Position numbers and translations under genes: made by a program
The notes under the pieces: model-generated
Database searches by the model: none
Seen by the model: the letters and a program-made list of their open reading frames with translations, nothing else
What the model was told of the DNA's origin: nothing
NCBI GenBank assembly: GCA_039819085.1
Contig: JBCBSQ010000002.1
Span: forward strand, 62,001 to 126,000
DNA: 64,000 nt
Direction: 5' to 3'
From: MED-G105 sp039819085
GTDB taxonomy: Bacteria > Pseudomonadota > Alphaproteobacteria > Caulobacterales > Parvularculaceae
Shown here: piece by piece, positions 51,544 to 60,851 of the stretch
How positions within the stretch are numbered: position 1 is the first letter of the stretch
Layout of the letters: every line of letters starts with the position of its first letter

Positions 51544-52725
51544 CTATTGACTGAGCCGCGCCCATAGATCGCTGTAAGCTTCGCAATACGCATTGCCGGT
51601 GGCGGCATAGGGTCGGCACGCCTGCACATAATTCTCGAAGGACGTGGAGCCCCCGCCGCAAACAGACTGGAATGCGCGGGCGCGTGACTGAAAGTCCGCA
51701 ATCGACGCATTATAGTCGTCGAGCTCACGATTGTAGCGGTTCAAGAGGTTGCGCACTGACAAGGGCAGTTGCCGGCGTTCACGTTCATACCGTTCGGCGC
51801 GGCGTTCATAGTCTTCGCGCAGGGCGTCAAGCTCCACGCGCTTTGCGTCGATCTCATCGCGCGCGGCGGTGAGCGTGGCGGCGGATGCGGCGCACCCGGA
51901 AAGCTGCGCCACCGTCAGCGTCGGGGCCGCCGGCGCCTGAGGCTGCTGTTGCGCTGACGGCGCCGGAGCGGGCGCGCCACCGCCGCGCCGCGCGTCCGCA
52001 GGGCTGGTCACAAGCTCAAACCTGATCGGCAGTTTAAAAGCGAGCTCTTCGTAAGCGGTGCCTTCCGGGAAACGCGGTAGCCGTCGGACCTGGCGGATGG
52101 AATCGCGGATTTCACGATCCAAGACCGGAAAGCCGGTCTGCGATTCGAAGTACCAGTCGGCGATACGGCCTTCCCGGGTGGCGGTGATCACCACCATCGC
52201 GACGCCGGAGGCGCCCTGGCGGCGCGCTTCTTCCGGGTACGACAGTTTCTCCAGGACGGCGAGGCGCGCTTCGGCGAGCCATTCCTGAAGCAGCAGATAT
52301 TCGTCCAGCGAAAGGCCGCCGCCGCCGCCGCCGCCGAGCCAGATCTCCGGCACCGCCTGCGGGCGAATGTCCGGCAGGTCAGGCGTTTCGCGAGGCTTTT
52401 CAGGCGGCGCAGGCGGGGGCGAATCGGAGGCCCGCTCCTCGATCACCGGGATCTCCTGCTCCGGCTCGGGCGGCGGCGGCGCCTCCGCCTCCGGCGGCTG
52501 CACCAGCGGCGCGAGACGGACGCCGATCTCGGTGACGGGCGCTTCGGCTAACCCGACGTCCACCGGCGCGTCGTCAATCGGCGGCAGAAACGGAACAGCG
52601 GCCGCCATGTGCGCCGCGAGCGCCGCGCCGACGCCCAAGAGCCAGAAGCGCCCGCTCGGTTCCGGGGAAGAGTCGTCGCTCCATTTTTGGCTCGCCAGAT
52701 CGACCTCGTTTCGCCCGCTCGCCAT
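51544..52725 (-). CDS. TonB-family energy transducer with C-terminal coiled-coil extension
   Basis: The protein has 393 residues: one TM helix (about 27-45), a Pro/Glu-rich periplasmic spacer (80-130), a Gly run (GGGGGGG), then a TonB C-terminal domain at about 145-255 (LSYPEEARRQGASGVAMVVITATREGRI, ending FKLPIRFEL). Unlike normal TonB, this domain is not the end: a Pro/Ala/Gln linker and about 130 residues follow, with a charged coiled coil (DEIDAKRVELDALREDYERRAERYERER) and four cysteines (CAAS, VCGG, ACRP, YCEA). The start shares one base with the preceding exbD stop. It is the last gene of the ExbB-ExbD-ExbD-TonB operon and is energised by it. Confidence 0.88.
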   Translation of the reverse strand: MASGRNEVDLASQKWSDDSSPEPSGRFWLLGVGAALAAHMAAAVPFLPPIDDAPVDVGLAEAPVTEIGVRLAPLVQPPEAEAPPPPEPEQEIPVIEERASDSPPPAPPEKPRETPDLPDIRPQAVPEIWLGGGGGGGLSLDEYLLLQEWLAEARLAVLEKLSYPEEARRQGASGVAMVVITATREGRIADWYFESQTGFPVLDREIRDSIRQVRRLPRFPEGTAYEELAFKLPIRFELVTSPADARRGGGAPAPAPSAQQQPQAPAAPTLTVAQLSGCAASAATLTAARDEIDAKRVELDALREDYERRAERYERERRQLPLSVRNLLNRYNRELDDYNASIADFQSRARAFQSVCGGGSTSFENYVQACRPYAATGNAYCEAYSDLWARLSQ

Positions 52726-53132
52726 CAGGCCCCTCCCCCGACGGTGACGAGCGCCAGATACTGCGCCCCCGCTTCGCGCAGGAGCTCCATCACTTGGATC
52801 ACCCGCGCCGCGTCAGCGTCCGCGTCGGCTTTGAGCTGAATTGAGCTGTTGGGGCGGACTGCGAACCACAACGTTGCCGCACGGACAAATTCGCCGTCAT
52901 TGGGCATGACCTGCCCCTGGAACGCAATGTCGCCGTCAGCGCCGACAAGGACGACGACATCCTCTTCCTCACCTGAAAGCTCTGTGTCCGACCGCGGCGG
53001 CGTCACGTCCACAGGCGGCGGCCGTTCAATGGCGCCGGCGAGCATGAAAAACACGAGGAGAATGAAGACGACGTCGATCAGCGGGGTGATGTTTACGAGT
53101 TCACGCTTAGGGCGGCTACTGACGATCTTCAT
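52725..53132 (-). CDS. exbD: ExbD/TolR-family biopolymer transport protein (second copy)
   Basis: The protein has 135 residues: a short cytoplasmic tail, then the proton-channel TM helix with the essential Asp (VNITPLIDVVFILLVFFMLA), and a periplasmic domain. It overlaps the first exbD by 4 nt (ATGA) and tonB by 1 nt (TGATG), so all are translationally coupled. Two different ExbD proteins with one ExbB suggest a heterodimeric ExbD pair. Confidence 0.94.
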   Translation of the reverse strand: MKIVSSRPKRELVNITPLIDVVFILLVFFMLAGAIERPPPVDVTPPRSDTELSGEEEDVVVLVGADGDIAFQGQVMPNDGEFVRAATLWFAVRPNSSIQLKADADADAARVIQVMELLREAGAQYLALVTVGGGA

Positions 53133-53545
53133 CGCGCGCCCTCCCCATCGCCTTCCGGCCCGGAGAACGACACCGCCTGCGCCCCCGCCCGCCGCGCGGC
53201 GTCGTACAAGCGGATCGCCTCCTGAAGCGGCACGCCTTTTTCGGGCCGGACAAGAAAGACCCTGCCGGGATCGATGGCGATGACTTCGGCCACGGCCGCG
53301 TCCAGTTCGTCTTCCGCGATAGGTTGCGTGTCAAAGGTCAGGCCGCCGTCGGCGTCAATTCCAATGACAATCGCGCCCTCGCTTGTCTTGACGACTTCGG
53401 TTTCCCGCGGCGTCTCAACGCGAATGAGGCGGTAGCTCGCAAAATTCGTCGCCAGCATGAAAAACACTAGGAGAATGAACACCACGTCGATAAGCGGCGT
53501 GATATTCAGCACCCTGACCGCATCTTGAGAGCGCCGGATACGCAT
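53129..53545 (-). CDS. exbD: ExbD/TolR-family biopolymer transport protein (first copy)
   Basis: The protein has 138 residues. The TM helix VLNITPLIDVVFILLVFFMLATNF carries the conserved proton-accepting Asp. The periplasmic part (VIGIDADGGLTFDTQPI, then AVAEVIAIDPGRVFLVRPEKGV) has the ExbD fold pattern. It lies 27 nt after exbB and overlaps the second exbD. Confidence 0.95.
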   Translation of the reverse strand: MRIRRSQDAVRVLNITPLIDVVFILLVFFMLATNFASYRLIRVETPRETEVVKTSEGAIVIGIDADGGLTFDTQPIAEDELDAAVAEVIAIDPGRVFLVRPEKGVPLQEAIRLYDAARRAGAQAVSFSGPEGDGEGAR

Positions 53546-53572
53546 GGCGTCGTCCCTTCCTTAAAGGGGGCG

Positions 53573-54721
53573 TCAGTCGTCGCTCTCGTCGGACGACGAC
53601 GCGCGGCCGCCTACATACAGATCAGCGGTGAAGACGCGCGTCGCGGCGTTTTCCATATGCTGTCCGGCGACGTCGACGGTGCGCTGAAGCCAGGTGAAGA
53701 AGGCCGCCGCCGGAATGGCGACGCTTAGCCCCGCCGCGGTGGTCAACAACGCTTCCCAGATGCCGCCGGAAAGGATCGCCGGGTCGACGCGGTCGCCGGC
53801 GTTTTCGAGCTGTTGGAACGCCTCGATCATGCCGAGCACGGTGCCAAGCAGCCCCAGCAACGGGCTGATCGTGGCGATGAGGCTGAGAAGCGGCAGACCG
53901 CGCTCCAGCCCGTCGAGCTTGATCTGCGCGATCCGCTGCACTTCTTCGCGGACCTGCGCGTCCGGCGCGCCGAGCGCCTTGCCGCGCAACGCCGTCTCCA
54001 TCACCCGCGCAACGACGCCGCGGCGACGCTCGACGAAATCGAGCGCGTCAGCGGCGCGGCCTCTCTCAAGCATGCCCGCGGCCTTCTCAATGAAGCGATG
54101 ATCGCCGGTGCGCGCGCCGAAGAATTGCAGCAGCTTCACAAGAATGATCGCGAGGCTGATGATCGATAGAATCGCCAGAATGACAATGATCGGACCGCCC
54201 GCTTCGACGAGATCCGCAGCAGGCTGCAGCCGCCCCCAGTCGCGCCGGGCTTCATCAGCTACGTCAACCTCATCGCCTTCAGCCGCCTCGGTTCCGTCAT
54301 CGGCGACGTCGGGGCCGGTCCCTTCCTGAAGCGCGTCATCGACCTCATTTGAGTCGTCACCAGGTGTGTCTTCATCAGGCGCGTCGCCATTGTCGCCTTC
54401 GGCGCTCGCATCGCTTTCGGGATCAACATCCTCAGCCAGCTCATCAGGTCGCGGATCATCCGCCTCGTCATCGGCCGCTTCGGAAACGGCGTCCGCCTGC
54501 GCAAGCCGCAATAGAGGGGCGCCGCCATCCTGATTCTGGACTTTGGCGTCCGCGCTGGGCGCGTCGCCGATCGCTTCGCCAATTGCCGACTCCGACGTCA
54601 TGGCCGCCTCGGAGGGCGCCGTGGTCGACGTCGTCTCGGCTGACGCAGCGCCGCTCAGCACCCCAAAAATCATCATCGCCGCAAACGACGCGCGCGATCC
54701 GCCAAACACGAATTTCTTCAT
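53573..54721 (-). CDS. exbB: ExbB/TolQ/MotA-family proton channel with acidic exported N-terminus
   Basis: The protein has 382 residues. An apparent signal peptide (about 1-28, ending SGAASA) and about 135 residues of acidic, low-complexity sequence (EADDEADDPRPDELAEDVDPES and so on) precede the ExbB core. The core has TM1 near 175-200 (IIVILAILSIISLAIILVKLLQFF), then the MotA/TolQ pair LLSLIATISPLLGLLGTVLGMIEAF and ALLTTAAGLSVAIPAAAFFTWL. It forms the pentameric motor around ExbD. The ATG at 54721 is chosen; a TTG 12 nt upstream is possible. It is first of the four-gene TonB operon. Confidence 0.92.
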   Translation of the reverse strand: MKKFVFGGSRASFAAMMIFGVLSGAASAETTSTTAPSEAAMTSESAIGEAIGDAPSADAKVQNQDGGAPLLRLAQADAVSEAADDEADDPRPDELAEDVDPESDASAEGDNGDAPDEDTPGDDSNEVDDALQEGTGPDVADDGTEAAEGDEVDVADEARRDWGRLQPAADLVEAGGPIIVILAILSIISLAIILVKLLQFFGARTGDHRFIEKAAGMLERGRAADALDFVERRRGVVARVMETALRGKALGAPDAQVREEVQRIAQIKLDGLERGLPLLSLIATISPLLGLLGTVLGMIEAFQQLENAGDRVDPAILSGGIWEALLTTAAGLSVAIPAAAFFTWLQRTVDVAGQHMENAATRVFTADLYVGGRASSSDESDD

Positions 54722-54860
54722 AGCCCCGCCCAATTACTCCCGCACTGCACAAGTGCCATCCTTTATTGACACTAATGTGTCATGCAGCCGGCCTTATCTG
54801 CAGATGACTGCAATCGCAGACCGCAGCGCGCCGCAAATGCGAACCTGGCTGAGTAAGAAT

Positions 54861-56651
54861 CTAGCCGAAGACATAGTCCCCAGGCGCCGCATCACAGCCG
54901 TCAGATTCTTTGATCAGGTTTCCCGCGACCGTCGCTGGACGCGCCTCAGGCGGCGCGATGAGATCCTGAGACGAGCGCTCCGCCAGCCACGCGGTCCAGG
55001 TCGGCCACCAGGAACCCTCCACGCGTTCGGCGTGTTCGAGCCAGTCGTCCGGCGAGACATAGTGGTCATAGTCCGCCTTGCTGAGAACACGGTGGCTGCG
55101 GCGCGGCTTGCCGGGCTCGCTGACGACGCCCGCATTGTGCCCGCCCGTCGTCAGCGCGAACGTCACTTCCACATCGGCGAAAAGGTGAATCTTGAACACC
55201 GACCGCCAGGGCGCAACATGGTCTTTCTCCGTTCCCAGAGCGAAAATCGGCGCGCGAATGTCTGAGACAGCCACAGGCGCGCCATCCACGATAAAGCGCC
55301 CCTGCACAAAGTCATTGTCGAGGAACAATCGCCGCAGATACTCCGAGTGCATCCTAAATGGCATGCGCGTCACGTCTTCGTTCCACACGGACAAATCAAA
55401 CTCAGGATCGCGCTCGCCCAGAAAATAGGCGCGCTGCATCCTGCGCCACACGAGATCCTTTGAGCGCAGCATCTGGAACGCCCAGCCCATCTGCTCGCCC
55501 TTCAGGACGCCATTCGACTTCATCGCCGTTTCGAGCCAATGCAGCTGGTCTTCATCGATGTAGACGGACAACTCGCCGGGATCTCGGAAGTCCGTCTGGG
55601 CGGCCAGCAGTGTGAGGCTCGCCAGCCGGTCGTCGCCGCGGCGGGCCAGCGCCGCGGCCGCAATTGCGAGCAGGGTCCCGCCAAGGCAGTATCCAACCGT
55701 GTGAATCTTCTTGGCGCCGGAAACGTCCGTGGCCGCATCAATCGCCGCCTCGACGCCTAATTTGCGATAGTCGTCGAAGGAAAGCTCCGCATCATTTGCG
55801 CCAGGATTGCGCCATGAAATAACGTAGACGGTAAAGCCCTGCTCGGTGAGGTACTTCACCATTGAGTTCCTGGGTGATAGGTCCAGGATGTAATATTTCA
55901 TGATCCAGGCGGGCGTAATCAGGATCGGCTCCGCGCGAACTTTCTCTGCAGATGGCTTATACTGAATAAGCTCGATGAGCTCGTTTCGATAAACGACGTC
56001 GCCCGGCGTCGCGGCGAGGTCCACGCCAACTTTCAGCGATGTCTCGTCTCGCGTGCTCTCGCCCTGGGACACGGCGATGCGGCCTGCGTCCTTGACCCAA
56101 TTCATCCAGCCGCGATAGAGCGACGCCCCGCGGGTCTCATAAGCGCGGGACAAGGCTTCTTCATTTGTAAGGAGATAATTCTCGGGCCGATAGAACTGAA
56201 GCTGCTGCCGCAAGGCGAAGCGCATAAGATCGCGGTTTCGCTTGGAGGCGCCGGCCGCGCTGTCGACAACCTCGTCAACAAGGTCGTCATAAGCCTCGAT
56301 GGTTTGACGCCAGGCGCGCACTGGCGCATAGCGCGCAGGCGCGTCTTGCTCGCCGGCGCGCGTAGGCGACGCCGCGCCGCTCATGAGGCTGGCCCAGAAA
56401 CCGAGCCCGATCTTGCCGGCCCGCCCCATCACCTCCACGGACGTCGCTGGACTGACCGCCATATGGGCCATCCAATCCGTATAGGCCGTAAAGAGCGATA
56501 TGTTCGACACGCCATTCGACCGGCGCACAATGGCCTGGCGTAGCCGTTCGTCAAAGATCTCCGACAGCTTCCGAGGACCCGAAGCGGCCTCATCATTGGC
56601 CGCATCCGCCTGCCGCTCTTCCTTCGGCGCAAGTCTGATATCGCCATCCAT
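54861..56651 (-). CDS. phaC: Class I polyhydroxyalkanoate synthase
   Basis: Polymerises hydroxyacyl-CoA into storage polymer granules. The 596 residues have the PhaC N-terminal domain and an alpha/beta hydrolase core with the modified lipase box GYCLGG (catalytic Cys322), Asp in GTEKDHVAPW and His in TTGGHNAGVV. The LITPAWIMKYYILDL and SWRNP motifs are typical. A clear AGGAGTAG ribosome site precedes the ATG. No phasin, depolymerase or phaR gene is adjacent. The nearby MaoC-Pta/fabI genes could supply or divert precursors. Confidence 0.95.
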   Translation of the reverse strand: MDGDIRLAPKEERQADAANDEAASGPRKLSEIFDERLRQAIVRRSNGVSNISLFTAYTDWMAHMAVSPATSVEVMGRAGKIGLGFWASLMSGAASPTRAGEQDAPARYAPVRAWRQTIEAYDDLVDEVVDSAAGASKRNRDLMRFALRQQLQFYRPENYLLTNEEALSRAYETRGASLYRGWMNWVKDAGRIAVSQGESTRDETSLKVGVDLAATPGDVVYRNELIELIQYKPSAEKVRAEPILITPAWIMKYYILDLSPRNSMVKYLTEQGFTVYVISWRNPGANDAELSFDDYRKLGVEAAIDAATDVSGAKKIHTVGYCLGGTLLAIAAAALARRGDDRLASLTLLAAQTDFRDPGELSVYIDEDQLHWLETAMKSNGVLKGEQMGWAFQMLRSKDLVWRRMQRAYFLGERDPEFDLSVWNEDVTRMPFRMHSEYLRRLFLDNDFVQGRFIVDGAPVAVSDIRAPIFALGTEKDHVAPWRSVFKIHLFADVEVTFALTTGGHNAGVVSEPGKPRRSHRVLSKADYDHYVSPDDWLEHAERVEGSWWPTWTAWLAERSSQDLIAPPEARPATVAGNLIKESDGCDAAPGDYVFG

Positions 56652-56679
56652 GCCTGACTACTCCTGTCGATTTCCTGAC

Positions 56680-59454
56680 TTACGCCGCCGCGTCAGCGCC
56701 ATGAGCGGCGGCGCCACGTCGGCTCCACCGCCTAATGACGAATTTGTGGACTTCTTCCGACGCAAAGAAGCAGAGCGCGACGCCGACGAGGGCGAAAAAC
56801 GTTCCGATCGGGATTGGCGAGATCTCCAGGACATCGCTCAGGACCGGCGTGCGCATGGCGAGAAGGTGGATCACCAGCGCGCCCGGCACCGCAAACGCGA
56901 GGAATCGGTTCGCGAAGGGCGCCAGCGAGAATAATGACTTCGTCTCCGATCGGCTGGACAGCGCATGCATGTTGCCGAACAACACCATGAGCATCAGCGT
57001 GATGTTGCGCGCCGCGTCCTCCGCGAGCCCTGCGCCGATCGCGCTCGAAAAGACCGTGAATGCGAGCACGCCCATGATGGCGCCGGCGACCAGCACGTGT
57101 TCAATGATATGGCGTTCGAAGATGGGTTCGGACGGATCGCGCGGCGGCCGCGACAGCTCGCCGCCCTCCTTCGGCTCGAAGGCGAGCGCCACGTCCTGAA
57201 GACCATTCGCAACGAGATTAAGCCAGAGAAGCTGCACCGCGGTCAGCGGCATCGGAAGGCCCGCTGCGACGCTGAGGAAGAACAGGAGGATCGCGGAAAA
57301 GCCCGTGGCGACCAGAAGCGCAATCACCTTGCGGATGTTGTTGTAGACGATACGGCCCTGCTCCACGCCGGCGACGATCGACGCGAAGTTATCGTCCGTG
57401 ATGATCAGATCGGCCGCGTCCTTGGCGACCTCCGTGCCGCTCTTGCCCATCGCGACGCCAGCATTGGCGCGGCGCATCGCCGGCGCGTCATTCACCCCGT
57501 CGCCCGTCACGGCGACGAAGTGGCCATCCTCCATAAAGGTTTCGACAATGAGCTCTTTCTGGACCGGCTCAATCCGGGCGAAAACCCGAGAGGGCAGGAT
57601 GAGGGTCTTCAAGGCGTCAGGCCCTGACGCTTCGGCCGACCGGATCATGTCCCCGGTGACGACGTCAGCGTCTGCGGCGCACAGGCCAAGATCAGCGCCA
57701 ATCGCGCGCGCCGTCAAAGGGTGGTCGCCCGTCACCATAGCGACGCCGATGCCGCCGCGCTTGCATCGCTCGATGGCGTCGCGCGCTTCAGGGCGGACGG
57801 GATCGATAATCGCGGCGAGGCCGAGGAAGGTGAGATCGTAAAGATCATCGCCGTCGCCATTCTCCGCGTCCTTAAGGCCGCCGCGTTTTGCGAGCGCGAT
57901 CACCCGATAGCCCGCCGCGGCGAGATCCCGGAACTGCCGCTCAATTAAATCTGCGTCGACGGGCCGGACCTCTCCGTCGAGGTCCATATGCGTCGCGCCG
58001 GCGAGGATCTTTTCCGGGCTCCCTTTGACGTAAAGCGCCGCAGCGCCGTCTTCGCCATTGACGCTGCCGCTGAAAGCGCGTTCGGATTCATAAGGGATCA
58101 GCCGACGACGCCGCCGTTCGCGCCGCACGTCGGCGAGCGAAAAGCCATACTTTTTGGCGAAGACAAGAAACGCGACGTCGACAATATCGCCGTCGGCGCT
58201 CCAGTCAGCGCCAGCGTAATCGAGATGGCCTTCATTCGCCAGAACGCCTGTGACGCAGAGCTCGCGCAAATGCTCACGCGCATCGCCCGTCACGGCGCCG
58301 GGACCGACGCCGGCGCCTTCGGCTTTGTACTCCCGCCCGCTCGGCAGCAGGATCTTGTCGATTGTCAGCTCATTGACGGTCAGCGTGCCCGTCTTGTCGG
58401 AGCAAATGAACGTGCACGACCCAAGCGCCTCGACGGCCACCAGCTTTCGGATAATGACATTGTTCGCCGCCATGCGGCGCATCCCGATCGCGAGCGCCAC
58501 GGTAAGCGCCGCCGGCAGGCCTTCCGGGATGGTCGAAACGGCGAGGCCGATCGCCATCATCGACATCTCCACCGGCCCATACCCGCCGCGCGCCGCCATC
58601 AACGCCACCAGAAGCACGATCGCCGCCATGATCGCGCCCGCCACCTGGTAGGTGAAGCGACGAATACGGATCATCAAGGGCGGCTCCGAGATGCGCCTTC
58701 TGGAGACCCGCGACGCGATGCGTCCTAGCTCGGTGTCAAGCGCGGTCGCCCGCACAATCCCCTTGCCGCGCCCCTTCGTGACGATGCTGCCCGCGAAGCA
58801 CCGGTCTACACGGTCAGTGATCGGCGCGTCCTCAGGGACAGCGCCCGCCGCGTCAACCGCGGCCACCTTGCGCACTTCAACCGATTCGCCTGTGAGCATT
58901 GATTCGTCGACGGAAAGATTGTCAGCGCTCAAAAGGTCCACATCGCCCGGCGTCCGATCGCCAGATGACAAAAGCACGATGTCGCCGACAACAATCTCCT
59001 CGAAATCGACCGCCTTTGGCGCGCCGTCGCGGATCACATGTGCGACGCCGCGCACCATGTTCTTCAGGGCTTCTGCGGAGCGCTGGGCGGCGACCTCTTG
59101 CACGGCGCCGATCGCCGCATTCAAGAGAAGTACGGCGAAGATGAAAATCGCGCTTGGCGTCTGGCCGACAAGAAGCGACGCGATCGCGGCCGCCAGTAGA
59201 ATGTAAATAAACGGGCTGAGGAACTGCCGCGCGAAGATCTCCGCGATCGTTGCGGGTCGACGCTCCGGCAACTTGTTCGGGCCGTCCTTGGCGAGCCGCG
59301 CCGCAGCGGCTTCGGAGGTCAGCCCCATCGCGCTCGCATCCGCCGAGCTCGAATCCGCCAAGCTCGAATCCAACGTCGCGGGCGGCTCACGGACGTCAAC
59401 GTCGCCCTCAGGATTCGCGCCTTCGCCGCCATGCGCATCAAGCTTCTGCAACAC
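56680..59454 (-). CDS. P2-type (calcium-like) cation-transporting P-type ATPase
   Basis: The protein has 924 residues. The N-terminal cation ATPase domain (LTSEAAAARLAKDGPNKLPER) precedes TM1-2, the actuator domain with MLTGESV, the M4 ion-binding STIPEGLPAALTVALAIGMRR, the phosphorylation site CSDKTGTLTVNEL, the hinge TGDGVNDAPAM, and six C-terminal TM helices. PEGLP in M4 marks the P2 group that moves Ca2+ or Na+/K+. A strong GAGGAGG ribosome site points to a GTG start at 59454; the frame is open to 59496. It starts 48 nt after the PH-domain gene stop on the same strand. Confidence 0.93.
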   Translation of the reverse strand: MLQKLDAHGGEGANPEGDVDVREPPATLDSSLADSSSADASAMGLTSEAAAARLAKDGPNKLPERRPATIAEIFARQFLSPFIYILLAAAIASLLVGQTPSAIFIFAVLLLNAAIGAVQEVAAQRSAEALKNMVRGVAHVIRDGAPKAVDFEEIVVGDIVLLSSGDRTPGDVDLLSADNLSVDESMLTGESVEVRKVAAVDAAGAVPEDAPITDRVDRCFAGSIVTKGRGKGIVRATALDTELGRIASRVSRRRISEPPLMIRIRRFTYQVAGAIMAAIVLLVALMAARGGYGPVEMSMMAIGLAVSTIPEGLPAALTVALAIGMRRMAANNVIIRKLVAVEALGSCTFICSDKTGTLTVNELTIDKILLPSGREYKAEGAGVGPGAVTGDAREHLRELCVTGVLANEGHLDYAGADWSADGDIVDVAFLVFAKKYGFSLADVRRERRRRRLIPYESERAFSGSVNGEDGAAALYVKGSPEKILAGATHMDLDGEVRPVDADLIERQFRDLAAAGYRVIALAKRGGLKDAENGDGDDLYDLTFLGLAAIIDPVRPEARDAIERCKRGGIGVAMVTGDHPLTARAIGADLGLCAADADVVTGDMIRSAEASGPDALKTLILPSRVFARIEPVQKELIVETFMEDGHFVAVTGDGVNDAPAMRRANAGVAMGKSGTEVAKDAADLIITDDNFASIVAGVEQGRIVYNNIRKVIALLVATGFSAILLFFLSVAAGLPMPLTAVQLLWLNLVANGLQDVALAFEPKEGGELSRPPRDPSEPIFERHIIEHVLVAGAIMGVLAFTVFSSAIGAGLAEDAARNITLMLMVLFGNMHALSSRSETKSLFSLAPFANRFLAFAVPGALVIHLLAMRTPVLSDVLEISPIPIGTFFALVGVALCFFASEEVHKFVIRRWSRRGAAAHGADAAA
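59332..59376 (-). repeat. Triple 15-bp repeat near the 5' end of the P-type ATPase gene
   Basis: Plus-strand units starting GCTCGCATCCGCCGA (59332), GCTCGAATCCGCCAA (59347) and GCTCGAATCCAACGT (59362) are tandem 15-mers. They encode a Ser/Ala/Asp-rich stretch in the non-conserved N-terminal tail, in frame. Confidence 0.8.
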
Positions 59455-59501
59455 GGATATTTCCTCGCCTCCTCGAAACTTCGCCCTGGCGAACATCGCC
59501 G

Positions 59502-60161
59502 CTATGCTGATTGCCCCGACGCGCGACGGTCAGACGCCGCCGCAGCGACCGCCACGTGACGGACGAAACGGCGTTTGCGCAACGGTCGGCCTTGCGCATC
59601 GCAATCGTGGGCCGCGCGCGCCACGCCGCTCAACTCTTCCGCGTCGCGTCCGCGCATTGCGCCTCGGCGGGCGACCACCGCCTCCTCGAGCGCCTGGCGA
59701 AACGCAACCGGACGATCAATGTTTGGCAGCTTCACAACGCCGACGCCTTCGCCAGCGATGACGAAACGCCCGTAACCGCAAAGCCGCCCCCAGAAACTCT
59801 GTACAAAGTCCACTTCCTCGATCTGGCGCAACGCCACATCGAGACTCGCCCGCGCGATGAAGCCGCGTTTCAGGATCAAGCGCTCACTCGTCAGCGCAAT
59901 GACCGTCGTCCACTTGTCGACATACCGCGTCAGCGCAAAGGATACGCCGAGCGCAGCCGACGCCGCCGATGCGATCAGCGCGGCCGGATCGGACAGGACC
60001 GGCGGTTCTGGCTTGGCGAAGATGTCGTAGAGCGCCCAAGAGCCGAGAGGCGCGGCCCCAACGAAAAACCACGCCCATGCGGAGACGTCATGAGTCCAGT
60101 TAAAGCGGGCTTCGTAGAGCAGGCGTTCATGCTGCGCCAGAGATTCTTTAAGAAATCCCAA
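59502..60161 (-). CDS. Membrane protein with bacterial PH domain
   Basis: The protein has 219 residues. Two TM helices (about 27-47 and 60-78) are followed by a bacterial PH (DUF304-type) domain: VIALTSERLILKRGFIARASLDVALRQIEEVDF, then GYGRFVIAGEGVGVVKLPNI. The C-terminal 55 residues are basic and Arg-rich. The start must be TTG at 60161 because an in-frame TAG lies six bases upstream. It lies just before the cation ATPase gene and may act with it; the function of such proteins is mostly unknown. Confidence 0.8.
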   Translation of the reverse strand: MGFLKESLAQHERLLYEARFNWTHDVSAWAWFFVGAAPLGSWALYDIFAKPEPPVLSDPAALIASAASAALGVSFALTRYVDKWTTVIALTSERLILKRGFIARASLDVALRQIEEVDFVQSFWGRLCGYGRFVIAGEGVGVVKLPNIDRPVAFRQALEEAVVARRGAMRGRDAEELSGVARAAHDCDAQGRPLRKRRFVRHVAVAAAASDRRASGQSA

Positions 60162-60851
60162 TCTCTATTCCAGTCTAAATAGCCATTTTGTCTCTACTCA
60201 AGGGACATTGAACTCAGGCGACACTGTACTCAAGAGACACGGAACTCAAGTGAAACGGGCGCCGCCCCGCCAGCCATGCCCGCCGACATCAATAGACGCC
60301 AAGCCCGGCTCCCCCCGATCGACCAGCGCTTCAACGACCCTCTCCGTGACCGCGCAGCAAATGAGCCCGACGCCACCACGCGAACAAATGGGCCGCTCGC
60401 CGCACCGCTCAACTTCAACAACACCTCAGCTTCAACAACACTACGTCGCCGCCCGCGGCCTCGCCGTCGGCGCTCGACGTCAATCCAACTTGACGCCTCG
60501 ACGCTAACACCCGGCAATCATAGGGTGTGTGAACTTTTTGTTGCAGTACAGCATGTCAATGCCAGCGGACACTGACCCACCCTCGGGCGGCGGGTCAGCG
60601 ACGCTTCATTCCGCCACTGCGGATCCTGGACGCCGTCCGACCGCAAGCCTCCAACCGAGAACGCAAGCATCGCGGCCTTTACAAGAACAGCATTAGCCAG
60701 GCCTTGAATTTGGGGACGCAAGAGCTCAAAATCCTATTGGCGGATCAAGAGAAGCATAAAAAACCTTGGCTATTTAGATCCGACTTTGAATCTATTTTTA
60801 TATTTGACTTCTGGTAAAAATTTCTCGTTGACTATCTTTTCTGTTTTATAT
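60162..60851. other. Gene-poor 690-bp stretch
   Basis: No credible gene is seen in this stretch. It contains a 16-bp tandem repeat (60196-60259), a TGTCAATGCCAGCGGACACT segment followed by TGACCCACC at about 60560-60592 that faintly resembles IS21-type element ends, and an AT-rich tract at about 60760-60850 next to tRNA-Gly. The open frames present have no start signals or family resemblance. It may be decayed mobile DNA beside a tRNA gene. Confidence 0.45.
60196..60259. repeat. Four 16-bp tandem repeats
   Basis: Units start at 60196, 60212, 60228 and 60244. Each begins ACTCA and reads approximately ACTCAAGNGACACNGA, with 3-5 differences between copies. They lie 35 bp upstream of the PH-domain gene start. 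The repeats are directly adjacent, so this is not a CRISPR array. Confidence 0.8.

Noticed and set aside
60196..60259. Tandem repeat considered as a CRISPR array
   Set aside because: Units are only 16 bp and directly adjacent with no spacers; no cas gene is present.
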